This document shows positions 22,476 to 31,806 of a stretch of DNA of 64,000 bases, piece by piece. This DNA is from Isoetes taiwanensis (Eukaryota; Streptophyta; Lycopodiopsida; Isoetales; Isoetaceae). The notes under the pieces are model-generated. The model had not been told where the DNA came from. It saw only the letters and a list, made by a program, of their open reading frames with translations, and searched no databases. Both the position numbers and the translations under genes were made by a program. Every line of letters starts with the position of its first letter. The first letter of the stretch is position 1. The stretch is from contig JAJEKV010000017.1 in the NCBI GenBank assembly GCA_021234155.1, positions 1,727,467 to 1,791,466 on the forward strand, in the 5' to 3' direction.

Positions 22476-23703
22476 ATGGCGGGCACCAAACAAATAGCTC
22501 GGAACTATCGATCCAGTGAACAGCCTAGCGCCTAAGATAAGAGGCGGATACAACAGCTCCTTCGAGAGCAGCTTCTCGCTCGAGGAGACCAACTTCCATC
22601 AGCTGAGGAGAGCGCTTCGGACGAGCTCCAGGAGGAGGGATCCGAGCAAGGATCACTAGAAGAACTGGTTGACCTCATCAACCAGGAGTTAGATGGAGAA
22701 GAAGAAGTGGAATCCGAAGGCTCGATGGACGAGGAGACTCAAAGAGAGTTCGATCAGATTGAGCAGCAGATACAAGAACAAGAGAGGGTAGAGCAAGAGC
22801 AGGCCGCCCAGGCACCAGATGAACAGAAGGAGCCCACTCCCGAGCCGACCCTGGAAGAAGAACTCGAGACCTGGATCAAAATGCAGGAGGCGAAGTTACA
22901 GCGCAAGAAAAGGAGAAAGGCCGAGAAGAAAAGAAAGCGAGAAGAACAGGAGGCGGAGGAGAAGAAGAAACTCAAGGGAAAGGGCAAGGAGGAGCCCAAG
23001 AGGAAGATGAAGACGACACCCACGGTCAAGCTCGTCATCAACGAACGGCAAGCAGATCAGCCCCCATCCTCTGATGACGAAGATGATGAAGACTACAATC
23101 CTCATCATGAGGTAGGGAGCTCCTCCAAACCAATAGACGAGGATCGGACGGACAGGGATCGGCAGATACAGACACCCCCACCCTACCCCACGTGGGAGAA
23201 GGAGAAGGATCCAAAGAAGCCTCCCCGACCTATGTGGTAGACCATCGCAGGTTCTACCAGAAGAAATTAAAGGCCTACCAGGAATACATGAAGAAGTGGG
23301 AGGCCTACAACTCCTACTATCAGGCAAACAAGGTCACTTACATCGAGGGAGGACGGCCATCGAAGAAGAAAACGCTCAAGCCACCTCCAGAGAAGACGGT
23401 ACCTCCCAAGAAGCCAATAGCGAGGAAGCCCGGATCAAGACTGTCACAAGCAGTTCGGGAAATCCGGCATTTTCAGAGAAGTTACGGCCTTCTCATCCCG
23501 CGTGCACCATTCGCCAGGCTCGTCAAGGAAGTCGTACAGGAGTTCGACTCGAGCATGAGAGTCACAGGTGAAATGCTGCTAGCCTAGCAGAGTAGAAGTT
23601 GATGCAACATTTTGAAGACTCAAGGGCGTGCACTATACACGCCAAAAGAGTAACGTTGATGACCAAGGATATGCACTTGGCAAGCTCCATTAAAGGGGAA
23701 TGA
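22476..23703 (+). pseudogene. Retrotransposon ORF with histone H3-like tail and histone fold
   Basis: Domains in order: an N-terminus MAGTKQIARN resembling the histone H3 tail; an acidic, then Lys/Glu-rich coiled-coil-like region (about codons 75-190); an acidic patch DDEDDEDY; an aromatic-basic stretch (FYQKKLKAYQEYMKKW); then a histone H3 fold from about 23,420. Fold landmarks are AVREIRHFQRS, LLIPRAPFARLVKE, FDSSMRV, then [21 protein letters not shown] and KGE, ending at TGA 23,701-23,703. By eye about half the fold positions equal canonical H3. Loop 1 has the normal H3 length, not the longer loop usual in CENH3. Damage: TAA at 22,533, a frameshift near 23,240, another near 23,580 and TAG at 23,593. 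Expected place of action is chromatin; any function is inferred. It has its own TATA box and hairpin pair. Confidence 0.85.
23420..23703 (+). other. Histone H3 fold region of the ORF
   Basis: The first half (to 23,584) reads in one frame and the second half (from about 23,576) in another. Together they cover alpha-N, alpha-1, loop 1, part of alpha-2, loop 2 and alpha-3. The conserved Cys-X-Ile-His-Ala-Lys-Arg core before alpha-3 is intact. The residue equivalent to H3 K79 is Asp here. Confidence 0.85.
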
Positions 23704-23847
23704 TAAATGTTGTAAATAATAAATTTTATAAATAAAAAGTTGTTTTGGGTAAGTTATAAGTACATAAATGTTATTAATTAGGTTGAATTAGCAATAATTG
23801 CCTTTTGTTTTAGTAAATTGGACATCATAGGGCCAAAAAGTGAGAAG
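23704..23847. other. AT-rich spacer after the H3-like ORF
   Basis: Short AT-rich spacer with ataaataaa-like runs that could serve as a polyadenylation region. No ORF. Confidence 0.35.
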
Positions 23848-23916
23848 TTACTCACGGTATGCACCAGGACCTCGACCTAAATTTTAGGCCAGCCTTCTAG
23901 CGCACATCGTGAGTAT
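23848..23916. promoter_or_regulatory. Hairpin motif 3, upstream of the second accessory ORF
   Basis: ttactcacggtatgcacc ... gcgcacatcgtgagta, with inner cctaaattttagg. Same family as hairpins 1 and 2. Confidence 0.8.
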
Positions 23917-24051
23917 TTCACACCAAAACGTGTCCCAGACATCTCCAAACTGGCCAAGTAAGGGTTCAATCCTGCATATCTCGATGAGACCATCATGTTT
24001 TGACCCTTAGTTCATCCCGTTTAGATAAGTTTTGACCAAATAGGGCCAATT

Positions 24052-24118
24052 TACTCACGGTATACGCCAGGACCTCGACCTAAATTTTAGGTCAGCCTTC
24101 TAGCGCACACCGTGAGTA
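24052..24118. promoter_or_regulatory. Hairpin motif 4, upstream of the second accessory ORF
   Basis: tactcacggtatacgccag ... ctagcgcacaccgtgagta, inner stem gacctaaattttaggtc. It is the best-paired of the four. Confidence 0.82.
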
Positions 24119-24310
24119 CTTTCAACATTATCTCTTTCATCCACCTCCAATTGACCTCAAGTTTGTTGCAATAGGTTCATTAGATAGTCTTATTCATGCT
24201 TAGAACTTCAAACTAGCCTTCAAATCCTCATTTTGACCTCAAAATAGGTGAGATTTGCCAAACCAAAAAATTTTCTAAGTTTTCCAAAAATTAGGGTTTT
24301 CCCCTTTTCC

Positions 24311-24318
24311 TATAAATA
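24311..24318 (+). promoter_or_regulatory. TATA box before the second accessory ORF
   Basis: TATAAATA lies 121 bases before the ATG at 24,432. The downstream leader (gctccc, then ttttaggcgatttt) resembles the leader of the H3-like ORF (gctccc, then gaggcgatttt), pointing to a duplicated promoter-leader module. Confidence 0.6.
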
Positions 24319-24431
24319 GGGCCCCCATATCTCACTTAGCATCTTACAGGTTTGCTCCCAGGTTTTAGGCGATTTTCCAGCTCCTTTAGGCGCTTCAAGA
24401 GCTATTTGTTAGTCCAATTCACTCAAGATCA

Positions 24432-25968
24432 ATGGCAACCGGCAGATTTCGTGGCGATGGTACTAGCCAATGCTTATGTAGCCGAGGGCATATCAATGCC
24501 ATCTTCGAAGTTTTTCAGAAGGAGATAGACATCCAAGCCACCTTGCATGCAACCCCATCCTACATGGAAGTCATGACTGAGTTCCAAGCTAGGGTAGGAC
24601 CATCCTTAGTACAGCTTCCCCCTTGTACAGGATATTTTGTTCCCAAGCAGTCCCTCCAAGCAGCCTTGAGTGATGTCCCCAACATTGCCAAGTACCTGAA
24701 CAATAAGGTTGCTAGATTGCCAGACTACATAGTCATGACAGTAAATAGGGCGAAGTATTTCTCCTATACCGTTGCCTTAGCCATCTTCCTCTCTCACCAT
24801 GCCCTGATCCCAATTGGGGAACCATCTATTCTGGCCTTGGATGTGGACCCCTTAGCCTCTTTAACAGAAGGTCAGTTCCTCTTGCAGTATCAAGCAGAGC
24901 AAGAGGGAAGAGCCAAGATCTAAGAGCTCGACTCGGGCAGCGAAGACTACGCCGAGTTCGACCCCACCAGGAGCAAAGACAAGCGAGGCAGGAGATCCAG
25001 TCCATTCGACCGAGAACCGACCCACGGGATCGCCTCCCCCACTCGGGCTAGGTATCACAAGCCTAGCTCCCATCATCATCAACGGCCAAGAGTATTTGCT
25101 CCTAAGTGACATCCAGAACCTCCCCGGAATGCGAGCGAGCCAGTACAGGGCGCGAACGAGTTCTTTGCACCTCTGGCGGCAACAACGGATCCGATGACTT
25201 CATCGATCGGGAGGCTTTGACTTCCCAATCCATTTAAGGGAAGCCGACACCTACACCCGGGAGTCAACTTCACATATCCGTATATAGCGGCGATTCGGCA
25301 AATGATGACAAAAGGGACCCGCCTTCAGAAGAAGAATTCTACGCCATCCAAGAACGGATGGGGATCCGTGGCAAGACCACAAATATTTTGATGCCAAGTT
25401 CTTCGACATCAGCCCCCATAGGTGTCCAGAGAAGAGGCGAGATCGACCTTACCAGAATCGCCTCAACAATAAGAGACCACAGACCCCACGAAATTCAATG
25501 CGATGAATATCGCGGAAGACATAGAGCCGGTGCCCGAGCCGACGAAGAATCAACAACGAGGAGCCGAGACAGGTCGCTAAGGTACTACCTTCCTCTGCTA
25601 TTGGACGGGAGAATAGCGGTCATCCACCGCAAGTTCAGTCCAAGGGGCGAAGAAGGAGTATTCATGCTCATCGCACTCTCAGGATTTGGTAGGCACGGTC
25701 GGCTGATCTCATCAGTTGATCATGTCATCCTAGTCAAGAGAACAGTGGCACTGGATATTTTCGACTTCGCGGTACCCTACCGACGGCAAGGAAGATTAGC
25801 AGTGACCACGGCCTATACTTCCGACCGCAGGGTAGAAGACTTGGTAACAGCCTGCAGGGCGGGACACCAATGAACATTCTCAGAAACTTGGGACGCTCGG
25901 TAGGAACGGCCCAGGTTAAGAAGTTCCTCAAGGATAACCCATCCTTCCGGCGATTCAAGAATAGTTAG
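24432..25968 (+). pseudogene. Second accessory ORF of the retrotransposon, unrecognised
   Basis: It starts with an ATG and is open for 163 codons (to a TAA at 24,921). The same frame then continues past that stop with an acidic/basic stretch (DSGSEDYAEFDPTRSKDKRG). Later pieces are spread over three frames, including IIINGQEYLLLSDIQNLPGM near 25,075 and a final FLKDNPSFRRFKNS ending at TAG 25,966-25,968. I recognise no family. The N-terminal part is not histone-like. Placement between the H3-like ORF and gag, with its own hairpins and TATA box, makes it a second accessory gene. Several stops are one C-to-T change from Gln or Arg codons. Confidence 0.55.
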
Positions 25969-26009
25969 ACTTTTTGATCCCGGAAGCATTGTAATGAAGC
26001 TACTATATA

Positions 26010-26017
26010 TATAAATA
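26010..26017 (+). promoter_or_regulatory. TATA-like box upstream of gag
   Basis: TATAAATA within an actatatatataaatac run. An ataaaac polyadenylation-like motif follows near 26,037, so the region may end the upstream transcript or start the gag transcript. Confidence 0.35.
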
Positions 26018-26209
26018 CAGCAAACACATATAATGCAATAAAACAAACAAAGCTAACCGTAAAGCTATGACCTACTTGTGTATGCGGCTAGAGGTCCAGG
26101 AACAGCTGAACAAGACCGGCGAGTCCATAGAGATGAAGAGACGCCGGCCAGACAGCACCTATCAAGGAACCTGTACGAGGAATTCGGTCCCATGACTCCC
26201 TAAGAGGAG

Positions 26210-27350
26210 ATGTCGCAGATGAGATCTGATCTTCAAGAGATAAAGGCCTTATTAGCAGCACAAGCAGTAGTTGGGCCAGACCACAACGTCCAGTTGCCAC
26301 AAGCACCACCTCCAAAGACAGGAAAGGATAAGAAGAAGAGCAAGAGAAAGAGGTCCCCTAGCACGGAATCCTCCGACACAAGCTCGGATTCGGACTCTGA
26401 TTCCGAGGAAGAGGCAGAACAGGTGCAGGACCGTAGAGACGGCAGACTCAGGGACACAAGGACCTCAGACTACCAGAAGAAAGTAGACTCTGCACTGAGC
26501 AATATGTGGAAGGCAAGAAAGCTCGAACAGTTCTTAGATGACAGTCGGTCAGACGTGGAGGCAGAGGCCTGGCTGGATGAGATGAGGGAATATGGGAATG
26601 CATACGGAATGAAGGACAAAGACAAAGGCAGGGTAGCTACAACCAACCTTAAAGGTGCAGCCATGATATGGTGGAAGGGCTATGCCAAGGCCCATGGGTT
26701 GAGCAGGGATAGCTGCAGGTTCAAGAAATTTTCAAAGGCATTCAAGCGCCACTATGTGCCAAGGGAGCACAAATGCCACATGATGCAGCAATTCTATCGG
26801 CTACAGCAGGGCAACAAGTCCGTGTAGAAATACACGGAAGAGTTCATGAAACTAAGGCTTTATGTGCCGAAGCTGAGTGAACGCCATGCACTGGAAGGGT
26901 ACATCGAGGGATTAAACGATGAGATAAGGAAGCTGATAAGAGCAATCAACCCTCGAACAGTATCAGAAGCGGAATCGAAAAGCAGTCAGCCTACAAGGAT
27001 CCGACCCTCGAAACAATGGGCAAAACAGCAGTACTATCAGGATAAGGGCAAAGCATCAGGGAGTTATAGCCCTAGAGCAGCTAGTCCAAGACCAGCAAAA
27101 GCTCCATACAGTGGCAATTACGGGAAGCAGCAGGAAAAGAAACAGGTATCCTTCAAGGATAAGCCGCAGCAGGAAGGGTCAAATTACTCGAAAGTGGTGC
27201 GATCCTTTTTACAAGCAATGCCTAAGGAGAAGAGGCAGGAGTGCATTGAGAAACAGCTCTGTTTCAGGTGCTTCCAACCAGGCCACAGAACAGCAAACTG
27301 CCCCTTTGTCATGAATGCGGCATTAGCAGAGTTGGGTGGATGGGAGACTC
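26210..27350 (+). pseudogene. gag: Ty3/gypsy gag (capsid and nucleocapsid)
   Basis: The frame from ATG 26,210 carries a Lys- and Ser/Asp-rich N-terminal part, then the retrotransposon gag domain (AEAWLDEMREYGNAYG, then AMIWWKGYAKA) and a zinc knuckle C-F-R-C-x4-H-x4-C at 27,260-27,301. Gag forms the virus-like particle around element RNA in the cytoplasm. One in-frame TAG at 26,825 interrupts it; the sequence on both sides is in frame and conserved. The same frame is also open upstream to about 26,060 apart from one TAA at 26,204, so the true start may lie earlier without a visible ATG. Confidence 0.9.
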
Positions 27351-27429
27351 CCTCTGACGACGACGGTGGGGAAGCACGCGACTTCATTCAGGGTGAGTGT
27401 CATATCTTTGTAGCCATAGATTCAGACCA

Positions 27430-28117
27430 AGTAAAAAATCAGTATCAGGTAATCTCCACAGTAGGGAAGGCCAAGGCCAAGTCTTTTATAGTCCTGATAG
27501 ATACGGGGAGCACCCACAACTTCGCGTCTCCAAGAATGGTTGAGATGTTGAAGCTCAAGCCGTTGAAGTCAAAGCCGAGACCCGTGGTGTTAGCAAGTGG
27601 GGCAATGAGACACACGGCAGGCAAGAGGATAAATTTCGACATCGATTTGCCAGGGATCAACATCCAAATGGGAGCAGAAGTAATGAACATCGGCAAATAT
27701 GATTTGATAATAGGAATGGAGTATCTTGGACCAGCAGGAGCCATCATTGATTGTGGAAAGCGGAAGGTGACCTTCACGGCGCCCAATGGCAAAATCATAG
27801 AAATTGCAGGTAAAGAAGTTGTTTCCATCATACAGTATATGTCTAGTAAGCGGCTGCTCAAGTGCATAAAGAGCGAGCATGTAGCCTATGTCTTCAAGCT
27901 CCAGATCGAAGAGCCCGAGTCAGAAGAAAGCAAGGAAGATAAGGTGCTCAGCAAATTACCAAAACAGATAGCTAAGTTGGTAAAGGAGTTCCACGATCTC
28001 TTCCCAGACGAGATCAAGCAGATTCCTCCTTACAGGGGAGTCGAGTGCGGGATAGCACTCGAATCAGGTACGAAGTCGACGAGCAAAGCACCGTACAGGA
28101 TGACGATGCAGAGCTAG
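27430..28117 (+). pseudogene. pol: Aspartic protease region and start of pol
   Basis: Same frame as gag. The protease active-site motif LIDTGSTHNF is at about 27,493-27,523, and a second conserved strand DLIIGMEYL near 27,705. The frame ends at TAG 28,115-28,117 just as the reverse transcriptase begins in another frame. The protease would cut Gag-Pol in the particle. Confidence 0.9.
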
Positions 28118-28900
28118 CCGAGTTGAAGAAGCAATTGCAGGAGTTGCTTGACCTAGGGTTCATTAGACCTAGCGTCTCACCATTTGGGGCACCCATCCTT
28201 TTTGTGAAGAAGAAGGATGGCAGCTTGAGGATGTGCATAGATTACAGACAGCTAAACAAGCACGCCATCAAGAATAAGTATGCACTCTCTAGATTGGACG
28301 ACCTGATGGATCAGCTCCAAGGCGCGAAGGTTTTCTCCAAAATAGACCCGAGGTCAGGGTACCATCAGATCAGGATTAATTAAGGAAGAAGACGTCCACA
28401 AAACAACATTCAGGACCAGGTATGGGCATTACGAGTTCATCTTAATGTCGTTTGGCTTGTCAAATGCCCCAGCAACGTTCAACGTTCATGAGGCTTATGA
28501 ACGACATCTTCGGGGAGTTCTTGGATACTTTTGTCGTAGTATTCTTTGATGATATTCTGGTGTACAGCAAATCCCTGGAAGAACACGTACAACACCTAAG
28601 GAAAGTGCTCGAGAAACTAAGAAGGCACCAGTTGTACGCTAAGTTGTCGAAGTGCCACTTCGCAACGGAGAGGGTAGAATACCTGGGGCACGTGATCTCA
28701 GCAGAGGGGATTTCGACGGATCCTGCCAAGATTGAAGCAGTCATACATTGGCCAGCGCCGAAGAACATCCACGAGGTCAGAAGCTTTCTCGGCCTAGCAG
28801 GGTATTATAGGAAGTTCGTGAAGAACTTTGCAAAAATAGCAGCCCCGCTAACGGATTTGACGAGGGCGGAAAAATTAAAGAATTGGGCGACCGCGTAAGA
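28105..28900 (+). pseudogene. pol: Reverse transcriptase domain
   Basis: Motifs in order: the thumb-proximal [20 protein letters not shown], then [28 protein letters not shown], the catalytic FFDDILVYS (28,543-28,569), then [10 protein letters not shown] and [12 protein letters not shown]. Compared with other Ty3/gypsy elements the active-site pair Asp-Asp is kept. Two small duplications break the frame: an extra attaa-like repeat at about 28,375-28,384, and a perfect 7-base repeat aacgttc at 28,474-28,487. Confidence 0.95.
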
Positions 28901-28909
28901 AAGCCCAAG

Positions 28910-29340
28910 CGATTCGAGATGTTGAAGGAAGCTTTAACAACCGCCCCATCCTAACCCCCGCCGGACCCGTGAGAAGGACAAACTTGTGGCGGCGGATGTA
29001 AGTAAAATTGCCACAGTGCAGATTGATGGAAGAGCGGTAGTGGCTTATGACTCTCGGAAGATGAACGGCGCCAAAACGCCGCTACCCGACTCATGACCGT
29101 TGCTTTGCTTGCGGTTGTCGAGCACCGAGAATTTGGAGACACTACCGTTGGGAAGGAAGTTCCACTGACCGCGGATCATCGAGCCTCCAATACGTGTTCA
29201 CGCAACCACATCTCAACCCGAGGCAAACGAAGGTGGATGGAGTTCCTCAAGAATCACGATTTTGATATAGTTTATGTCGGGAAGCTCGATGTGGTAGCGG
29301 ATGCGCTTTTAAGGCATCCTCGACAACAAAAGTCCATTTG
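28910..29340 (+). pseudogene. pol: RNase H domain, degraded
   Basis: Pieces such as AADVSKIAT, VVAYDSRKMNGAK, TVALLAVVEH and RWMEFLKNHDFDIVY followed by VVADALLRHP give the order of the Ty3/gypsy RNase H. Several frame changes occur between them. Key acidic positions cannot all be placed. Confidence 0.8.
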
Positions 29341-29479
29341 CAATGCAATCTCGACGCCACCGGCTGACTTGAAAAAGAAGATCGAAGAAACCTTGCCCGA
29401 TGCACGCGAACTTCAAGGAAGTGTGGGCGAAGCTTGTGCAAGGAGGCAAGAACAGATAAGGAGAGGGAAACCTTCAAGA

Positions 29480-30400
29480 ATTTTAAGAAGGAAGGTAACC
29501 TTTTGTACCATAAGAATAAGTTGTGTGTGCCCGATTCATCGAGTGAGGAAGTTGATTCTCCACGACACCCACAATCCAATAGGCGGCCACGCAGATTTAT
29601 GAAGATATATTTCAAAGTCGCAAGAAGCTTATTATTGGCCGTGGATGAAGAAACGGATAGCTCGCTACATCAAAGAGTGTCACCGTTTGGTCGCCAGACG
29701 GCGGCGCAGCGACTTCAATTCCGTGAGCATTGGAACCATTGGCGGTGCGAACGCTAAGTGGGAAGTCATCGCGATGGACTTCATAACAGGGCTCCGAGAG
29801 GACAAAGAAGAGGAAAAGATGCCCCGATGGTTGTGATCGACAAGGGTCGAAGATGGCACACGCTTGTGCCTTGCGGGACCAAACCGCCCTTGGATACGTG
29901 GCCTCTCTTTCACGTAAGGAAATCTTCAGCTCCATGGTATGCCGAGAGATCATCTCCGACGACCCGAAGTTCATGAGTGCCTTTTGGCGATCTTTTGGCG
30001 GCGATCCGCATTTAAGCCGCCCATGAGCGGCCTATCATCCTAAGACGGATGGGCGAACGGACCAACAGAATCTTGGAAGATATGCTAAGAAACTATGTCC
30101 GGAACAAGCGGTAAGTGGGAAGATTATATTCACTTGGTTGAGTTCGCATAATAGCACCAAGCAGAATCATCCCGCATGTCGCCGCTCATGATCAACTACG
30201 GCTACCAATGTCTAACTCCGCACACTTTGGCACAATCCCGTGTCAAAGGTAGAGGTTTCACGAAGAAATGTTGGCCGACATGCGGCCCGGGTAGAAGAGG
30301 CCCGGGATATTTTCTTGCAGCAAGGAGTCGACAAAAGAGCGTGCCGGGCGAAAACACCGGACGGTCGAGAGAGTTCCGTGTTGGCGACAACGTCCCGCTC
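29480..30400 (+). pseudogene. pol: Integrase domain, heavily degraded
   Basis: The zinc-binding start (ILHDTHNPIGGH near 29,555) and a YYWPWMKKRIARYIKECH-like segment near 29,630 are clear. The later core is scattered over three frames, with AMDFITGLREDKEEEK near 29,775, SDDPKFMSAFW near 29,955 and YHPKTDGRT near 30,035. The D,D,E catalytic set cannot be confirmed intact. Confidence 0.8.
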
Positions 30401-30853
30401 AAGATCAAAGTGAAGCAGGAAAAGCTCCGCATCGGAAATTGTAAGAAGCTTGCTCCAAGATGGGCTGGCCCCTTCAAAATAGCCAAGAGAGTAGGTAACC
30501 AATCCTACAAGTTAGAGCTACCAGCACACCTGAAAATTCATAAAGTCTTCCACGTAAGTTTCCTGAAGAAGCATACTCCAAACCCAGAAGAAGTCTTGGA
30601 TACGCCAACGTTGTTGGAAATGACAGAAGAGCAGCTAGAGATAGTCCCAGACTTGATCCTTGATAAGACGATCAAGAAGATAAGGAGATCAGAATTTCTC
30701 CAATATTTGGTCAAGTGGAAACACTTGCAAGTGGAAGACGCGACATGGGTACTTAAGAAGGACCTGATAAAGCAGTACCCGCAATTCATGGAGCAATGGG
30801 ACGACAAGGTCATCTCTGAAGTAATCGGCTCAGACATGTCAATTTATGTTTAG
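30400..30853 (+). pseudogene. pol: Integrase C-terminal region with chromodomain
   Basis: A continuous frame reads through the GPY/F-type region (LAPRWAGPFKIAKRVGNQSY), the HVSFLKKH motif and a chromodomain at about 30,640-30,800 (DLILDKTIKKIRR, then LQYLVKWKHLQVEDATWV). It ends with TAG at 30,851-30,853. In chromoviruses this module steers integration by contacting methylated histone H3; that role here is from family knowledge. This is the best-preserved stretch of the 3' half of pol. Confidence 0.92.
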
Positions 30854-31793
30854 ATTAATTGATGTGTAGTTAAGATTAATCTACGCATGCAGCCTATACT
30901 AGGTATGGGTTGCATGCGTAATTGCCGATGATGGGACCACTACGGTGATCTCTAGGACGTGATGTAATGTCATTGTAGGCATGACCGCAGTTTTGCTTGG
31001 ATTAGTTAGGCAAATGGTGAACATGAGTAATGTTGCACCGTAATGTGTCCATAGGGGAAGGACATGCGATTAAAGGTAGAAGTGAACATGGGCGAGGATG
31101 AGATCATCAGGGATGTTCTCTAGCTTAAACCCCTTGGGCCATGATGCACTGGGGTATGCATGATCAGGGAGGTCATGCATAAGGTAGCATCCAATCATGG
31201 GCTATGATAGGATCGTCTTAAATGACCCTTACGCTTAAACCCTCATGGGCCATGATCGAGTGCGTGGTATAGGCATTATAGAGGCTGTCTCCACGGCCAC
31301 GATGGAAGAAGCATCCTCTTCCTACGTCGGGAGATTAGTCATGCATTCATTTAGTTAATTAGATGGGTGGTTACCTTATAACCATAATTTTATTAATAAT
31401 TAAAATGGTACTAACGTAGTATCGACCTGCAGGCCAATAGAGCGCTCCGGAGGGCAAGGAGGTCGAGCTACGAAGACTTGTAACACAATTTTGTTAGAAT
31501 GTGTTGCAAGGAATGAAGAGTACCTCGAAGGATAATTGTACATGAAATTGTTAAAACTTGATAAATTTAAACGTTGTATTAAGTGAGGCTAGTAAATACC
31601 TTGCTTTAATGAAGTTATGAATTGATAAGTTATTGGGATAATGTAATGTCGTAGTAATGGCTTTAAAAATATTACCTTAACATAATTTTAACAATTGTGT
31701 AAGTATAATAATAAGTTGTATGCATCAAGTTGGTTGCAGGAAAAGAAGATCCCAAGGTGGGAAGACCCACGATGCTGCGGACAGCATCATTTC
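30854..31793 (+). other. Retrotransposon 3' untranslated region
   Basis: Non-coding stretch of about 0.94 kb. A phrase cttaaaccc...gggccatgatc is repeated about 109 bases apart (31,123 and 31,232). Confidence 0.8.
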
Positions 31794-31806
31794 AAGGTGG
31801 GGAGAA
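31794..31806 (+). promoter_or_regulatory. Polypurine tract
   Basis: aaggtggggagaa lies immediately before the 3' LTR start (TGTGACG), as needed for plus-strand DNA priming. Confidence 0.9.

Noticed and set aside
22754-23327. Minus-strand hydrophobic frames
   Set aside because: They are shadows of the Glu/Lys-rich linker of the H3-like ORF.
22476-23703. Interpretation as centromeric CENH3
   Set aside because: Loop 1 is the length of ordinary H3 rather than lengthened, and the start resembles the ordinary H3 tail. A CENH3 origin cannot be excluded without a tree.
22476-23703. Interpretation as an accidental host H3 pseudogene inserted in the retrotransposon
   Set aside because: The H3-like tail and fold lie at the two ends of one long ORF with its own TATA box and hairpins, and these controls are duplicated before the next element ORF. 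There is no sign of a separate insertion boundary. A consensus from other copies is still needed.
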